The notes under the pieces: model-generated
Databases searched by the model: none
Seen by the model: the letters and a program-made list of their open reading frames with translations, nothing else
What the model was told of the DNA's origin: nothing
Translations under genes and position numbers: made by a program
Part shown: positions 54,446-63,786 of the stretch, one piece after another
How positions within the stretch are numbered: position 1 is the stretch's first letter
How the letters are laid out: every line of letters begins with the position of its first letter
Origin: Rhodospirillales bacterium
GTDB lineage: Bacteria > Pseudomonadota > Alphaproteobacteria > Micavibrionales > Micavibrionaceae
Direction: 5' to 3'
Assembly (NCBI GenBank): GCA_020638365.1
Contig: JACKIQ010000004.1
Span: 62,001 to 126,000, forward strand
Length of the DNA stretch: 64,000 nucleotides

Positions 54446-55987
54446 TCAACTCGCGGGAGCCGCCGGGGCGTGGTCGAGGTCAAGATTCGCGCCGCCACGG
54501 TTAAGAACGCCGAACCGGTCGCCGAATTGCGTTTTGACGTTATCAATAAGAACCTGCTTTTTAAGCATGTCGTTCAGGCCGAAGAAATCGAACCCGATAA
54601 AATCCATAAGCTTGATCATGAACATGGTCGGAGAACTGAACCAGCTGAGCTTCTTCTCATCGACAACCCTGTTGAACTCCGAGGAAAGCCCTTCACCGGA
54701 AAGACGGCCGATACGAACGGCTTCCGCGGCCTGGTCGATACTACGCTGGGTAAACTCCCTGGCTTGTTCTGTTCGGCGTCTGAGCGCATCCTGCCCGCGT
54801 TCAAGAGCAGAGCGTGCCGTGTTCATCGAAGTGTCGCCGCCAGTGCTGATCTCATTGGTTTGCCCGAACCGCTCGGCGATTTGTTCAGGAGTCATGCCGG
54901 TAATGTCAAACATTTCCGGGCTGGCCAGAGCTGCGGTAAACTCGCTTTCAGCGCGCCCGGACAAGCGTGCGAATTCACGGGCGATATAGGCTTTTTTATC
55001 CGGCTCGTTCATCGCCCCGCGCATGATCCGCTCGACGTCGGCTCCTTGGACTTCGACGCCGGTGACTTTGCGGAAAGCGCCCATCACGATATCGCCTTCG
55101 ATAACGTGGGCAAGAGCGCTAAGATCATCGTCGCTAACGCCGGTATTGTGGCGGGAGTTCAGTTCGCGCAAGGACGCCGTAATCATCTGCGTATCCAGAG
55201 TTGCGGCTGTGAACATAAACCGGGTTATCTCAGGGCTCTTTTCTTTCAGGAGTTCGGCAAACTCGGGATAACTATCCTTCAAGGTATGGTATAGGCCTGT
55301 GGCCGTATCGTCGGCAAGCCTCGTCAGCGCCCTTGTAGACTCGCCGCCTGTTGCAAGGTGAGAGACGCCTGCCACCGTAAGCGCCGTACCGCCGAGCCCG
55401 ATAACCGCTGTACTGTATAAAAGGCCTTTTCCGCCGACCAGAACAACGCCTTTGAACGGCCCGGCCCGGTCCGCAACGTTATGAACCATACGGTTAAAAC
55501 GTCCTTTCCAGTTCAGTGAATTGAGCTGATCCGTGCGTCTGCTTTGCTCGGCAAGTTGTTCGCGCATGGCCCGGACTTCGTCCTCAAGACTCACAGCCCT
55601 CCGGGCAGGGTGGGCGTCCAGATACTCTCTTGCGACTTTGACGATTTCGTCGTTTTCATCCAGCCCGTGTTTGGCGATAAGGGCCTGAAGGTCAATTTTT
55701 CCGGTTCCCGCTGCGGCGGTCGTGAACTCGTTATCAAAAAGATGCCGACTGCGTGTGCGCCTCAATGTGGCTTGGAATGCATCGTTACCGAAAACACGCG
55801 CGACTTGTGCATCCCCGGACTCGGCCCCGCGTCGAATCAGGTCGTCTAGAGCGCTGTTATCAGCGGCTTTAACGGCAGAATCGATATCGTCCGCCATGTG
55901 GGTAAGTACACCGCGAAAAGCAGCAATTTCATCGGCATTCTTAAGAAACCGCATGAAATCGTCTAAATATCTAATGGAGCCTGACAT
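54446..55987 (-). CDS. Large protein of unknown function with central hydrophobic segment
   Basis: A 513-aa protein that I cannot assign. The first 170 residues are helical and charged (EDEVRAMREQLAEQSRRTDQ looks coiled-coil). A hydrophobic stretch at about 180-215 (GLLYSTAVIGLGGTALTVAG) could be a membrane hairpin. The second half is again helical and Ala/Arg/Glu-rich, with a short hydrophobic patch near 465-480 (FMIKLMDFIGFDFFG). No signal peptide. Shape and composition recall secreted or membrane-inserting effectors, but no motif supports that. A 156-bp AT-rich gap precedes it. Confidence 0.72.
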   Translation of the reverse strand: MSGSIRYLDDFMRFLKNADEIAAFRGVLTHMADDIDSAVKAADNSALDDLIRRGAESGDAQVARVFGNDAFQATLRRTRSRHLFDNEFTTAAAGTGKIDLQALIAKHGLDENDEIVKVAREYLDAHPARRAVSLEDEVRAMREQLAEQSRRTDQLNSLNWKGRFNRMVHNVADRAGPFKGVVLVGGKGLLYSTAVIGLGGTALTVAGVSHLATGGESTRALTRLADDTATGLYHTLKDSYPEFAELLKEKSPEITRFMFTAATLDTQMITASLRELNSRHNTGVSDDDLSALAHVIEGDIVMGAFRKVTGVEVQGADVERIMRGAMNEPDKKAYIAREFARLSGRAESEFTAALASPEMFDITGMTPEQIAERFGQTNEISTGGDTSMNTARSALERGQDALRRRTEQAREFTQRSIDQAAEAVRIGRLSGEGLSSEFNRVVDEKKLSWFSSPTMFMIKLMDFIGFDFFGLNDMLKKQVLIDNVKTQFGDRFGVLNRGGANLDLDHAPAAPAS

Positions 55988-56143
55988 CCGTACTCACCCC
56001 GTATTTCACCGCTTTTTTCATTTTTATAATACTTATAGTTAACCTGACTATATCCAATCCGGTCAAGAAATACCAGTTTTTTTTGCGATAATCTTATAGT
56101 TCAAAAGGGATAGAACCCCCCGGAAAGCTACGTTTAGACAGGA

Positions 56144-56953
56144 TCAAGAGGCAAAATAACGTGCGGCATTGCGAAAAAGACGCATCCCGTCACTTTCCTC
56201 GGGAAGCTCTTTGCCCTCGCGGGCCGCTTGGTCTTTAAGCTCATGATAGTCGTCCCGCTGCCATGTAAACATACCGCGTTCGGGGTGGGGCATAAGCGCC
56301 AGAACACGTCCTGATTCGTCTGTAATGCCCGCTATATCAGCCGTAGAGCCGTTCGGATTGTAGGGAAATTCTCCTCCGGCAGTCGATCCGTCAGGTTTAA
56401 TGTAGCTTATTGCGACTTGGTTGCTATCCTTCAGGCTTTTCAGGGTGGTCTCGTCCATCATAAACCGCCCCTCCCCATGAGCGACGGGGATATGCATCGT
56501 GCCCCCTCCCTGAAGCCAGGGGGAGTCTGAGTTGTCGTTGATGGAAAGATCAATCCAGCGGCACTGGTACCGCGCGGTCATATTATAGGTCACAGCCACC
56601 AGCCGCTCCCCGTACTTTTTGTTGATTCCCGGAACAAGCCCCAGATTCGCGACAATCTGGCATCCGTTACAGATTCCGATGGTCAGCGTATCGCGCTCGA
56701 CAAACCGGCGAACCGGCTCCCACAGCGCCAGCTTCATTTTCTGCGCAAACGCATTGCCTGATCCGGTGTCATCTCCATAAGAAAATCCGCCGGGCACGGC
56801 CAGAACCTGCACATCGTCAAGCTCTTTAGGGTTTTCAATGAGATCATTGATATGCCGGATCCGCCCCTTCAGCCCGGCATACTCAAACGCGTAAAGCGTC
56901 TCCTCTTCACAATTAAGACCGTACCCGCTTAAGATTAGGACGCTTGCGGTCAT
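56144..56953 (-). CDS. purQ: Phosphoribosylformylglycinamidine synthase, glutaminase subunit
   Basis: A 269-aa class I glutamine amidotransferase that supplies ammonia to PurL. The nucleophile is C95 in TIGICNGCQIV; the His and Glu of the triad lie in LMPHPERGMF. The N-terminal VLILSGYGLNCEEETLYAFE and VPGGFSYGDDTGSG are typical. The protein is about 40 residues longer than usual alphaproteobacterial PurQ. The YNMTARYQCRWIDLSINDNS and NPNGSTADIAGITDESGRVL segments recall the glutaminase part of long PurL enzymes. Coupled by ATGA to the small membrane gene upstream. Confidence 0.92.
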   Translation of the reverse strand: MTASVLILSGYGLNCEEETLYAFEYAGLKGRIRHINDLIENPKELDDVQVLAVPGGFSYGDDTGSGNAFAQKMKLALWEPVRRFVERDTLTIGICNGCQIVANLGLVPGINKKYGERLVAVTYNMTARYQCRWIDLSINDNSDSPWLQGGGTMHIPVAHGEGRFMMDETTLKSLKDSNQVAISYIKPDGSTAGGEFPYNPNGSTADIAGITDESGRVLALMPHPERGMFTWQRDDYHELKDQAAREGKELPEESDGMRLFRNAARYFAS

Positions 56954-57399
56954 TTGGACCCTCTGGCTTGGTCAATTCGGGGGAGGAGTTCCACAATGAC
57001 GGGGTGTTCGGTTGAAACGATGTGCTGATTTGGAGCGGCAAATTTTATCTTTTTTCCAAAAGGGGTATCAGTCCGCACATCCAGCACAATCACACTGTGT
57101 TGGAAACTCAGGTTAACAACATCAGACAAGGGAACTCTGACGTCCTGCCCCGAATTCTTTACAAGCAAAGAATCCCCGCAGTCATAAACCGTATCAACCA
57201 TAGGCAGGAAAAACTGGCGGTAAAGAGTAAAAAAAACTATCGCATTTAAAACCATGGCCCCGACAATAACGAAAGGGCTAACATTCATATCCTTTAAGCC
57301 TATGTATACAATACCTGCAGCAGCGATAATAAAAATCGCAGGATAAGCTTTTTTATATAAAAAAGTATTTCCGGATATTTTTTTCATATCATTAGTCAT
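56950..57399 (-). CDS. Small membrane protein encoded between purL and purQ
   Basis: A 149-aa protein. Two membrane helices lie at about residues 18-36 and 43-60, followed by a soluble beta-rich domain (DCGDSLLVKNSGQDVRVPLS and SVIVLDVRTDTPFGKKIKFA) that resembles a PH-like or YdbT-like domain. Not recognised further. It starts one base after the purL stop and overlaps the purQ start, so all three are translated as a unit. Why a membrane protein should sit there is unclear. Confidence 0.75.
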   Translation of the reverse strand: MTNDMKKISGNTFLYKKAYPAIFIIAAAGIVYIGLKDMNVSPFVIVGAMVLNAIVFFTLYRQFFLPMVDTVYDCGDSLLVKNSGQDVRVPLSDVVNLSFQHSVIVLDVRTDTPFGKKIKFAAPNQHIVSTEHPVIVELLPRIDQARGSK

Positions 57400-57400
57400 A

Positions 57401-60313
57401 TCAGTATCCTTTTAGGGGTAACTTATAGGCACTGTCTAACATGCTGGTTTTTACTTTTGCAAAATTCCGGATCGTAAGGTTTTCGCTAAATGCGACGCTG
57501 CCGATCATGTGGCAATGCTCGTAGCCCTTGAAGTTACGCTCAAACGCCTTTCGGTTCTGGGGCGCGACCGTAACGACAACCCGCCCGGTACTCTCCGAGA
57601 ACAACAGGGCCGCCTTCGAGAGTCCGGTATCCGGAAGCGTGATATCCAGTCCCATTTGCCCGGCGATCGCTTTCTTGGCCAAGGCAACACCTAAGCCGCC
57701 CAGACCCACGGAAAGCGCCGAAGCGATCAAACGGTCGCGCGTAGCCCGGCCCAGAAGCTTGTAAAGGCGTAAATTCTGATGCCCGTCCGTCTCCGGGACA
57801 TTCGAGCCCAGATGCTTCAGGTGATCGTAATATTCCGAGCCGCCTAGCTCATCCTTCGTGGTACCAAGCAAGTAAACAAGGTCGCCCGGAGCCTTCGGCG
57901 CAAGCGACACGGATTTGCGGACGTCGTCGATCACCCCGATACTGGAAACCAGCAGGGTAGGGGGCGCGGAAACTTTAATCGCCTTGCCCGAAGCGTCATA
58001 GCCCTTGAAATCGTTGAACATGCTGTCTTTGCCGGAAATAAACGGCGTTTCGTACTTGACGGCAAGATCGTAGATCGCCGTAACCGCGCGCTTGAGCTGC
58101 CCCAGACGCTCCGGTTCGTCCGAAGAACACCAGCAGAAATTATCCAGCAAGGCTGTATGCTTGATGTCGCCCCCGGCAGCAATAATATTCCGCACCGCCA
58201 GATCAAGACCCGCCGCCGCCATCGCCGCCGAGTCGATGTCGCTGTAACGGGGGAACAAAGCCTGCGAAAGAATAACGCCCTTGGGTGAACTCAGAACAGG
58301 CTTGGTAATGCTGGTTTCCGCGTAAACCCGCCCCGGACCTTGCAGGGGTTTAAGAACAGATCCGGCCTGAACCTCATGGTCGTACTGTGTGGCGATAAAT
58401 TCCTTGGAACAGATATTCAGCCGTCCCATCATCGCCAGCAGGTCCGGCCCGTAATCGCTCTTCTCTTCAAGTTTTGGCTCAGTTGTTCCCCCGCGTGTGA
58501 AAGTAGTTTTCAAGGGTGTTTCGGGAATCCCGTCATGCAGGAAGTCCATGGAAAGGTCCATTATCGTCTCGCCATGCCAGCTGACCTGCGCACGGCCCGA
58601 ATCGGTATACGTCCCGATGACTGTTGCCTCAACGCCGCGCCGGGCCAGAAACGCGATCAGCGCGTCCGTATGCTCGGGCGGGACGGCCAGCGTCATCCGC
58701 TCCTGCGACTCGGAAATCCATGTTTCCCAGGGCGCCATGCCGGGGTACTTCAGGGGAACGCTCTCCAGCGCGACATGAAACCCGCCGGATTGTCCGGCCA
58801 TTTCCCCAACTGAAGAGGACAGTCCTCCCGCGCCGTTATCTGTAATAGCGCTATACCAGCCCTTGTCGCGAATCTCTTTGATAAGCGCATCCGACATCTT
58901 CTTTTGCGTGATCGGGTCGCCGATCTGCACTGCCGTCGCCGGAGAACCCTCATCCAGCGCAACGGAGGAAAACGTCGCCCCGTGGATCCCGTCGCGCCCC
59001 ACGCGCCCGCCCGCCATAACGATTTTATCGCCGGGCCGCGCTTTCTTGATATGTGCGGGCTTGCCGTTGATTGTGCGCGGGATCAGCCCGATCGTGCCGA
59101 CGAAAACCAGCGGCTTCCCGGCAAAACGGTCATCGAAATAAACGAATCCCTGCGGGGTGGGGATGCCTGAACAGTTCCCGCCCGACTCAACCCCGGCCAC
59201 AACCCCGTTCAGGATATGCGCGGGGGAGAGCATAGGGTCTGCGCCCTTCGGATCACGGAAATATTTTGGGTTGCTGCGCGGATCGGCAAAGCAAAACCCG
59301 TAGCGGTTAATCACAGGCTTCGCGCCCAGCCCGAAACCCATGCAATCGCGGTTCACGCCCACGATTCCGGTAATCGCCCCGCCAAACGGATCAAGCGCGG
59401 AAGGGGAGTTATGCGTTTCCACCTTATCGCAGATCAGGTAATTCTCATCAAAGATGATACCCCCCGCATTATCCGAAAACACCGAAACGCAGATATCGTC
59501 ATCACCGCGCTTCTCGCGGATTTCATTGGTCGCCCGCTTGATATAGTGGCGGTAAAGCCCGTCCTGCACTTCATCAATCGGCGAGGCGAAAATTGTGTGT
59601 TTGCAATGCTCCGACCATGTCTGCGCGAGCGTTTCCAGTTCGATATCCTTGGCGTTCCGGCCCTCTTTTTTGAAATAATCGCGGATCGCCTGCAGGTAGA
59701 GAAGGGATAGCCCAAGCGGTCCGCGCCGGGAACCGTCCTCGTTCTCGATTCCCTGCCGGCCAAGGGCTTCAAGAGCCTGGTCGCTGATCTCAAGCTCAAT
59801 TTCGTCTGCGACGGCCCCTTTGTTATCCAGATGGACTTTGGGCAGAACGGCCTCCATTCCGCCATCCTTCTTGAACTCCGCCCGGCTCTTGATTGTAGCC
59901 CGCTGGATCAGGCGGTTGGAAAGATCGTACGCAAGTGCCTGAACATCTTCCCTCGAAACCGGGCCTTTTATGAGGTATAGCCGGGAGGAGTAGCAGGCTG
60001 TTTCGTTGTCGGAATTGTCATTGGAACTAAGGCGCAAAAGCTCCTCGGCCGTATGCCCGATATTATCGGTTACGCCCGGAAGAAAGCCGATTTCAAGAGC
60101 CCAGTCAAAATCGTCTGGCAGAGTATTCACGCTCTGAACGACAGGATTCGCAAGGGTTGACCTAAAAGGCTTATCGTTGGCAGCCGGGTGTTCGGACGTA
60201 TAAACATCAACGACACGCACACAAACTTCAGCGCCCTTGGCGTCTAGAGCCTTTTGGATACGCAGGGCTCTCCCGTCTTCTTGATGCCCCAGAACTTCGA
60301 TACGGTATGCCAT
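57401..60313 (-). CDS. purL: Phosphoribosylformylglycinamidine synthase, PurS-PurL fusion
   Basis: A 970-aa purine enzyme, about 240 residues longer than ordinary alphaproteobacterial PurL. The extra N-terminus starts YRIEVLGHQEDGRALRIQKA and VRVVDVYTSE, which looks like PurS, followed by a second PurS-like/linker part to about residue 170. The PurL core shows QTWSEHCKHTIFASPIDEVQ, VETHNSPSALDPFGGAITG and TDNGAGGLSSSVGEMAGQ. It makes formylglycinamidine ribonucleotide with ammonia from PurQ. This architecture is unlike the separate purS/purL of most Alphaproteobacteria. It is the first gene of a three-gene unit ending in purQ. Confidence 0.9.
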   Translation of the reverse strand: MAYRIEVLGHQEDGRALRIQKALDAKGAEVCVRVVDVYTSEHPAANDKPFRSTLANPVVQSVNTLPDDFDWALEIGFLPGVTDNIGHTAEELLRLSSNDNSDNETACYSSRLYLIKGPVSREDVQALAYDLSNRLIQRATIKSRAEFKKDGGMEAVLPKVHLDNKGAVADEIELEISDQALEALGRQGIENEDGSRRGPLGLSLLYLQAIRDYFKKEGRNAKDIELETLAQTWSEHCKHTIFASPIDEVQDGLYRHYIKRATNEIREKRGDDDICVSVFSDNAGGIIFDENYLICDKVETHNSPSALDPFGGAITGIVGVNRDCMGFGLGAKPVINRYGFCFADPRSNPKYFRDPKGADPMLSPAHILNGVVAGVESGGNCSGIPTPQGFVYFDDRFAGKPLVFVGTIGLIPRTINGKPAHIKKARPGDKIVMAGGRVGRDGIHGATFSSVALDEGSPATAVQIGDPITQKKMSDALIKEIRDKGWYSAITDNGAGGLSSSVGEMAGQSGGFHVALESVPLKYPGMAPWETWISESQERMTLAVPPEHTDALIAFLARRGVEATVIGTYTDSGRAQVSWHGETIMDLSMDFLHDGIPETPLKTTFTRGGTTEPKLEEKSDYGPDLLAMMGRLNICSKEFIATQYDHEVQAGSVLKPLQGPGRVYAETSITKPVLSSPKGVILSQALFPRYSDIDSAAMAAAGLDLAVRNIIAAGGDIKHTALLDNFCWCSSDEPERLGQLKRAVTAIYDLAVKYETPFISGKDSMFNDFKGYDASGKAIKVSAPPTLLVSSIGVIDDVRKSVSLAPKAPGDLVYLLGTTKDELGGSEYYDHLKHLGSNVPETDGHQNLRLYKLLGRATRDRLIASALSVGLGGLGVALAKKAIAGQMGLDITLPDTGLSKAALLFSESTGRVVVTVAPQNRKAFERNFKGYEHCHMIGSVAFSENLTIRNFAKVKTSMLDSAYKLPLKGY

Positions 60314-60425
60314 AGGCTTAACAAATCCGGGCCGCCAGTGCCAAGTAACTGTTGATATTCATTACCGCGCAGATTAAATAGTACTCCGAGGCACTTTTCA
60401 ATATTCATCTGGAAATTTTAAGCCC

Positions 60426-61163
60426 ATGCCAGAGCACAGAAAAAATAGCGTCTTGAAGAATGCGGCCCTGGCTCTTGCATGTCTGTTTTCGTTCACGCCT
60501 GTAACGGTTCACGCATGCAGTTTTATGCCCAAAAGCGCCTACGATTACTATAACGAGCACAGCAAGGTGTTCGTCGGAACGGTCGAGGAAGGTCCGGATG
60601 AGAAGGGAAGTTATAAAGTGCGCGTAATCGAAGCCTTCAAGGGCTTCGACGACAAAAACGAATTTAACGGCACTACAGACGTTGTTTTTGACACGAATTG
60701 GTGTGGCTTTGATAAACAGGAAAAGGGCGCGAAGCTTCTGATCTTCATGAACGATGGAGAAAAGGTTTCGCACACGGGGGGAACAACCCCGATATGGCAG
60801 GTCGAGGACCAGACCAAGGCCGAAACGAACCTGTATCGAGTTATTCTTTTGCGGCAAATGCTGGATCCTGACAACAAGGGTATACCGAAAGGCGCTGTCC
60901 CTGATGAGGAAACCGCCATATACTTGGCGTACAAGGCGATGACTCCTGTTTTCGGAAAGGAAACGGTTTCGACGCACGCCCCCTACACAGCCTCTCTGAT
61001 AAAAGAAAAAGAAGAAGGCTCGGACTACGAGGAGCAAGTATGGCATATTGCTGGAACATCGAAGTGCGACACGCAGAAAGACTCATGTGAAAATATGTCC
61101 CCGCAGGTTAAAATTCACAAATGGTCTGGAAAAGTTTTAAAAGTCTACGGAGCAGGCGGATAA
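60426..61163 (+). CDS. Secreted Cys-containing protein, NTR/TIMP-like N-terminus
   Basis: A 245-aa protein with a signal peptide (about 1-30, AALALACLFSFTPVTVHA). The mature form begins with a cysteine (CSFMPKSAYDYYNEHSKVFV) followed by GTVEEGPDEKGSYKVRVIEA and FKGF. This order resembles bacterial NTR/TIMP-like domains, in which the first Cys follows the signal peptide. A total of five mature-domain cysteines, two of them in KCDTQKDSCENM, could form disulfides. The function is unknown. It ends one base before nuoG, so nuoG expression may depend on it. Confidence 0.72.
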   Translation: MPEHRKNSVLKNAALALACLFSFTPVTVHACSFMPKSAYDYYNEHSKVFVGTVEEGPDEKGSYKVRVIEAFKGFDDKNEFNGTTDVVFDTNWCGFDKQEKGAKLLIFMNDGEKVSHTGGTTPIWQVEDQTKAETNLYRVILLRQMLDPDNKGIPKGAVPDEETAIYLAYKAMTPVFGKETVSTHAPYTASLIKEKEEGSDYEEQVWHIAGTSKCDTQKDSCENMSPQVKIHKWSGKVLKVYGAGG

Positions 61164-61164
61164 A

Positions 61165-63228
61165 ATGCCCAAAGTCACGATAAACGGAATGGAAATCGAG
61201 GTCGAGCCGGGGACAAGTATCCTTCAGGCCGCCGAGCAACTCGGAATCGAGGTTCCGCGTTTTTGCTATCATGACAAGCTCTCCGTCCCCGCCAACTGCC
61301 GGATGTGCCTGGTTCAGGTCGAAGGCGGCCCGCCCAAACCTGTGGCCTCGTGCGCGATGGCCTGCGGCGACGGCATGATCGTGCGCACCGACACCGATGT
61401 CGTCAAAAAGGCGCGCAAGGGCGTAATGGAAATGCTGCTCATCAATCACCCGCTCGATTGCCCGGTCTGCGATCAGGGAGGGGAGTGCGATCTCCAGGAT
61501 CAGGCGATGGCGTACGGATTTGACCGTTCGCGCTTTCACGAAAACAAGCGCGCCGTTGAGGATAAGGATCTTGGCCCTTTGATCAGCACGGTCATGACAC
61601 GGTGCATAAACTGTACGCGCTGTGTGCGTTTCGCCGAGGAAATTGCCGGAACCCCCGTTCTCGGACAACTCAACCGTGGAGAAGACGCGGAGATCGGGAC
61701 TTTTGTCGGCGAACTTGTGAAAACAGAGCTTTCTGGAAATCTGGTTGATGTGTGCCCGGTCGGTGCTCTGACATCCAAGCCTTACGCCTTCGCTGCCCGC
61801 CCGTGGGAGTTGAAAAAAACCGAAAGCATCGACGTTCACGATGCCGTGGGTTCAAACATCCGGATCGACTCGCGCGGCCGCGAGGTGATGCGCATCCTTC
61901 CGCGCCTGAACGAGGACGTTAACGAGGAATGGATCAGCGATAAAACACGCTACGCCTGTGACGGGCTGAGGTATAAGCGTCTGGACCGCCCCTATATTCG
62001 TTGTGAATCTTCCAACAGGCTTCTCGCGGCCTCCTGGCCGGAGGCTTTCGCCCACATCCGCGAAAGGCTTGAAGGGCTTCAGGGGGAAAACATCGCGGCT
62101 CTGGCCGGCGATCTGTCTGATGTGGAATCCATGACCGCGCTTAAGGATCTGATGCGTAGACTCGGAAGTGCCAATCTGGATTGCCGGACCGACAACGCCG
62201 ATTTCGATGTGTCCAGCCGCGCAGGTTATTTGTTCAATTCGACCATTTCCGGAATAGACCAGGCGGACCTGATTATTCTCATCGGGGTCAATCCGCGCTA
62301 CGAAGCCACGATGGTCAACGCCCGCATCCGCCGCGCATGGCTGGAACGCCGTGTGAAGGTGGTCATGATCGGGCAGGGCGCAGATCTGACTTACCCCTAT
62401 GATCATTACGGCACGGGTACTAAGGATATAACGCAGTTTGCGGAGGAATTTGCCGGAAAACTCCCCGCAAAGAAACCGATGATGATTGTCGGAGCAGGGG
62501 TTTTCCGCCGGGACGATGGCATGGCCCTGCACGGGGCGTTATACGAGGCGGCAGAAAAGCTCGGCATAGTGACCAAGGAATGGAACGGCTTTAATGTTCT
62601 TCATAGCGCGGCATCCCGAGTCGGCGCGCTGGATATTGGTTTTGTCCCGCAAAAAGACGCCCTTGATTTCCGAAGCATTATTGCAGGAACGAAGGATGGT
62701 TCCATAAAGGCGCTCTATCTTCTTGGCAGCGATGAATTTAATGCCCGCGTGAATATCGGCTGGAAAACTTTTGTGATCTATCAGGGGCACCACGGCGATC
62801 AGGCGGCCCAGCGTGCCAATGTGATTCTCCCGGGTGCCGCCTACACCGAAAAAGACGGGATATTCGTAAATACCGAGGGACGCCCGCAACTTGCACGCAA
62901 GGCGGTCAGCCCGCCCGGAGAGGCGCGCGAGGACTGGAAAATCATTCGCGCACTTTCTGATGAGCTTGGGGAGCCGTTGCCCTATAACACGCTTGCCCAA
63001 CTGCGCGAACGCATTCGCGGCGAATGGCCGCTCTTTCGTTCCATCGACGAAATCACCCCGGCCAAGTGGACACGTTTTGGCGGTAAGGGAAAAGTTCATG
63101 CGGAAACTCTGGAATCATATGGCAGCAGCTTCTATCTAAGTAACCCGATTTGCCGCGCATCGAAAACCATGAACGAATGCGTGGAGGCTTTCACAAATGA
63201 AGAACGCTACTCCGAAGCAGCGGAATAA
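61165..63228 (+). CDS. nuoG: NADH-quinone oxidoreductase subunit G
   Basis: A 687-aa iron-sulfur subunit. The [2Fe-2S] N1b ligands are C34, C45, C48 and C63 (PRFCYHDKLSVPANCRMC). The N5 cluster uses H95, C99, C102 and C108 (NHPLDCPVCDQGGECDLQ). N4 follows in TRCINCTRCVRFAEEI and VDVCPVGALTSKPYAF. The C-terminal molybdopterin-oxidoreductase-like part ends near residue 680. It lies 8.2 kb away from nuoF. The next nuo genes (H to N) are not in the remaining 770 bp. Confidence 0.97.
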   Translation: MPKVTINGMEIEVEPGTSILQAAEQLGIEVPRFCYHDKLSVPANCRMCLVQVEGGPPKPVASCAMACGDGMIVRTDTDVVKKARKGVMEMLLINHPLDCPVCDQGGECDLQDQAMAYGFDRSRFHENKRAVEDKDLGPLISTVMTRCINCTRCVRFAEEIAGTPVLGQLNRGEDAEIGTFVGELVKTELSGNLVDVCPVGALTSKPYAFAARPWELKKTESIDVHDAVGSNIRIDSRGREVMRILPRLNEDVNEEWISDKTRYACDGLRYKRLDRPYIRCESSNRLLAASWPEAFAHIRERLEGLQGENIAALAGDLSDVESMTALKDLMRRLGSANLDCRTDNADFDVSSRAGYLFNSTISGIDQADLIILIGVNPRYEATMVNARIRRAWLERRVKVVMIGQGADLTYPYDHYGTGTKDITQFAEEFAGKLPAKKPMMIVGAGVFRRDDGMALHGALYEAAEKLGIVTKEWNGFNVLHSAASRVGALDIGFVPQKDALDFRSIIAGTKDGSIKALYLLGSDEFNARVNIGWKTFVIYQGHHGDQAAQRANVILPGAAYTEKDGIFVNTEGRPQLARKAVSPPGEAREDWKIIRALSDELGEPLPYNTLAQLRERIRGEWPLFRSIDEITPAKWTRFGGKGKVHAETLESYGSSFYLSNPICRASKTMNECVEAFTNEERYSEAAE

Positions 63229-63235
63229 GGATGAC

Positions 63236-63655
63236 ATGACTGGAAAGATGAAAACGACCCTTTCGCAGGTCAGGGAGTTTCATGAAACATATGGCCTTCC
63301 CGTACGCTCGATTCCAGACATATCTGATCAGAAAACAAACGCTCTTCGAATCAACTTGATTGCCGAGGAACTCGAAGAGCTAAGGCAGGCATTGAGGGAC
63401 GGGGACATCAAGGAAACCCTTGATGCGCTGATTGACCTGCAATACGTACTCGACGGGGCGTTTCTCTCTTTTGGCTTGCACCACCTGAAAGACCCGGCCT
63501 TCGAGGAGGTCCACGGGTCGAACATGAGCAAGCTGGGGTCGGACGGAAAACCGATTGTCCGCGAAAGTGACGGTAAAATCCTTAAGGGTCCGAACTATTA
63601 TGAACCGGATTTGAGGAAATTTCTCGAATCAACTTGGCATGACGCAGCCGAATAA
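63236..63655 (+). CDS. All-alpha NTP pyrophosphohydrolase (MazG/DR2231-like)
   Basis: A 139-aa helical enzyme. The metal-binding motif EELEELRQAL and the later DALIDLQYVLDGA form the E-E-x-x-E...E/D-x-x-D pattern of all-alpha NTP pyrophosphatases. The C-terminal block HGSNMSKLGSDGKPIV and LKGPNYYEPDL matches a subgroup often annotated as phosphoribosyl-ATP pyrophosphatase-like, with dUTP-type house-cleaning likely. The ATG at 63236, five bases after AAGG and just behind the nuoG stop, is the best start; the frame opens at 63197 inside nuoG. Confidence 0.85.
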   Translation: MTGKMKTTLSQVREFHETYGLPVRSIPDISDQKTNALRINLIAEELEELRQALRDGDIKETLDALIDLQYVLDGAFLSFGLHHLKDPAFEEVHGSNMSKLGSDGKPIVRESDGKILKGPNYYEPDLRKFLESTWHDAAE

Positions 63656-63786
63656 AACTCTAACATGTTGATTTTCAAAGAATAAATATTTCCATTTGCG
63701 GGAAGCGGCCGTATAATGCAATATTAAGGTAAGAAAAACAGATAAATCCGCCAAAATACGGGTGAATAAAAAGGGGTGTTTTTATC

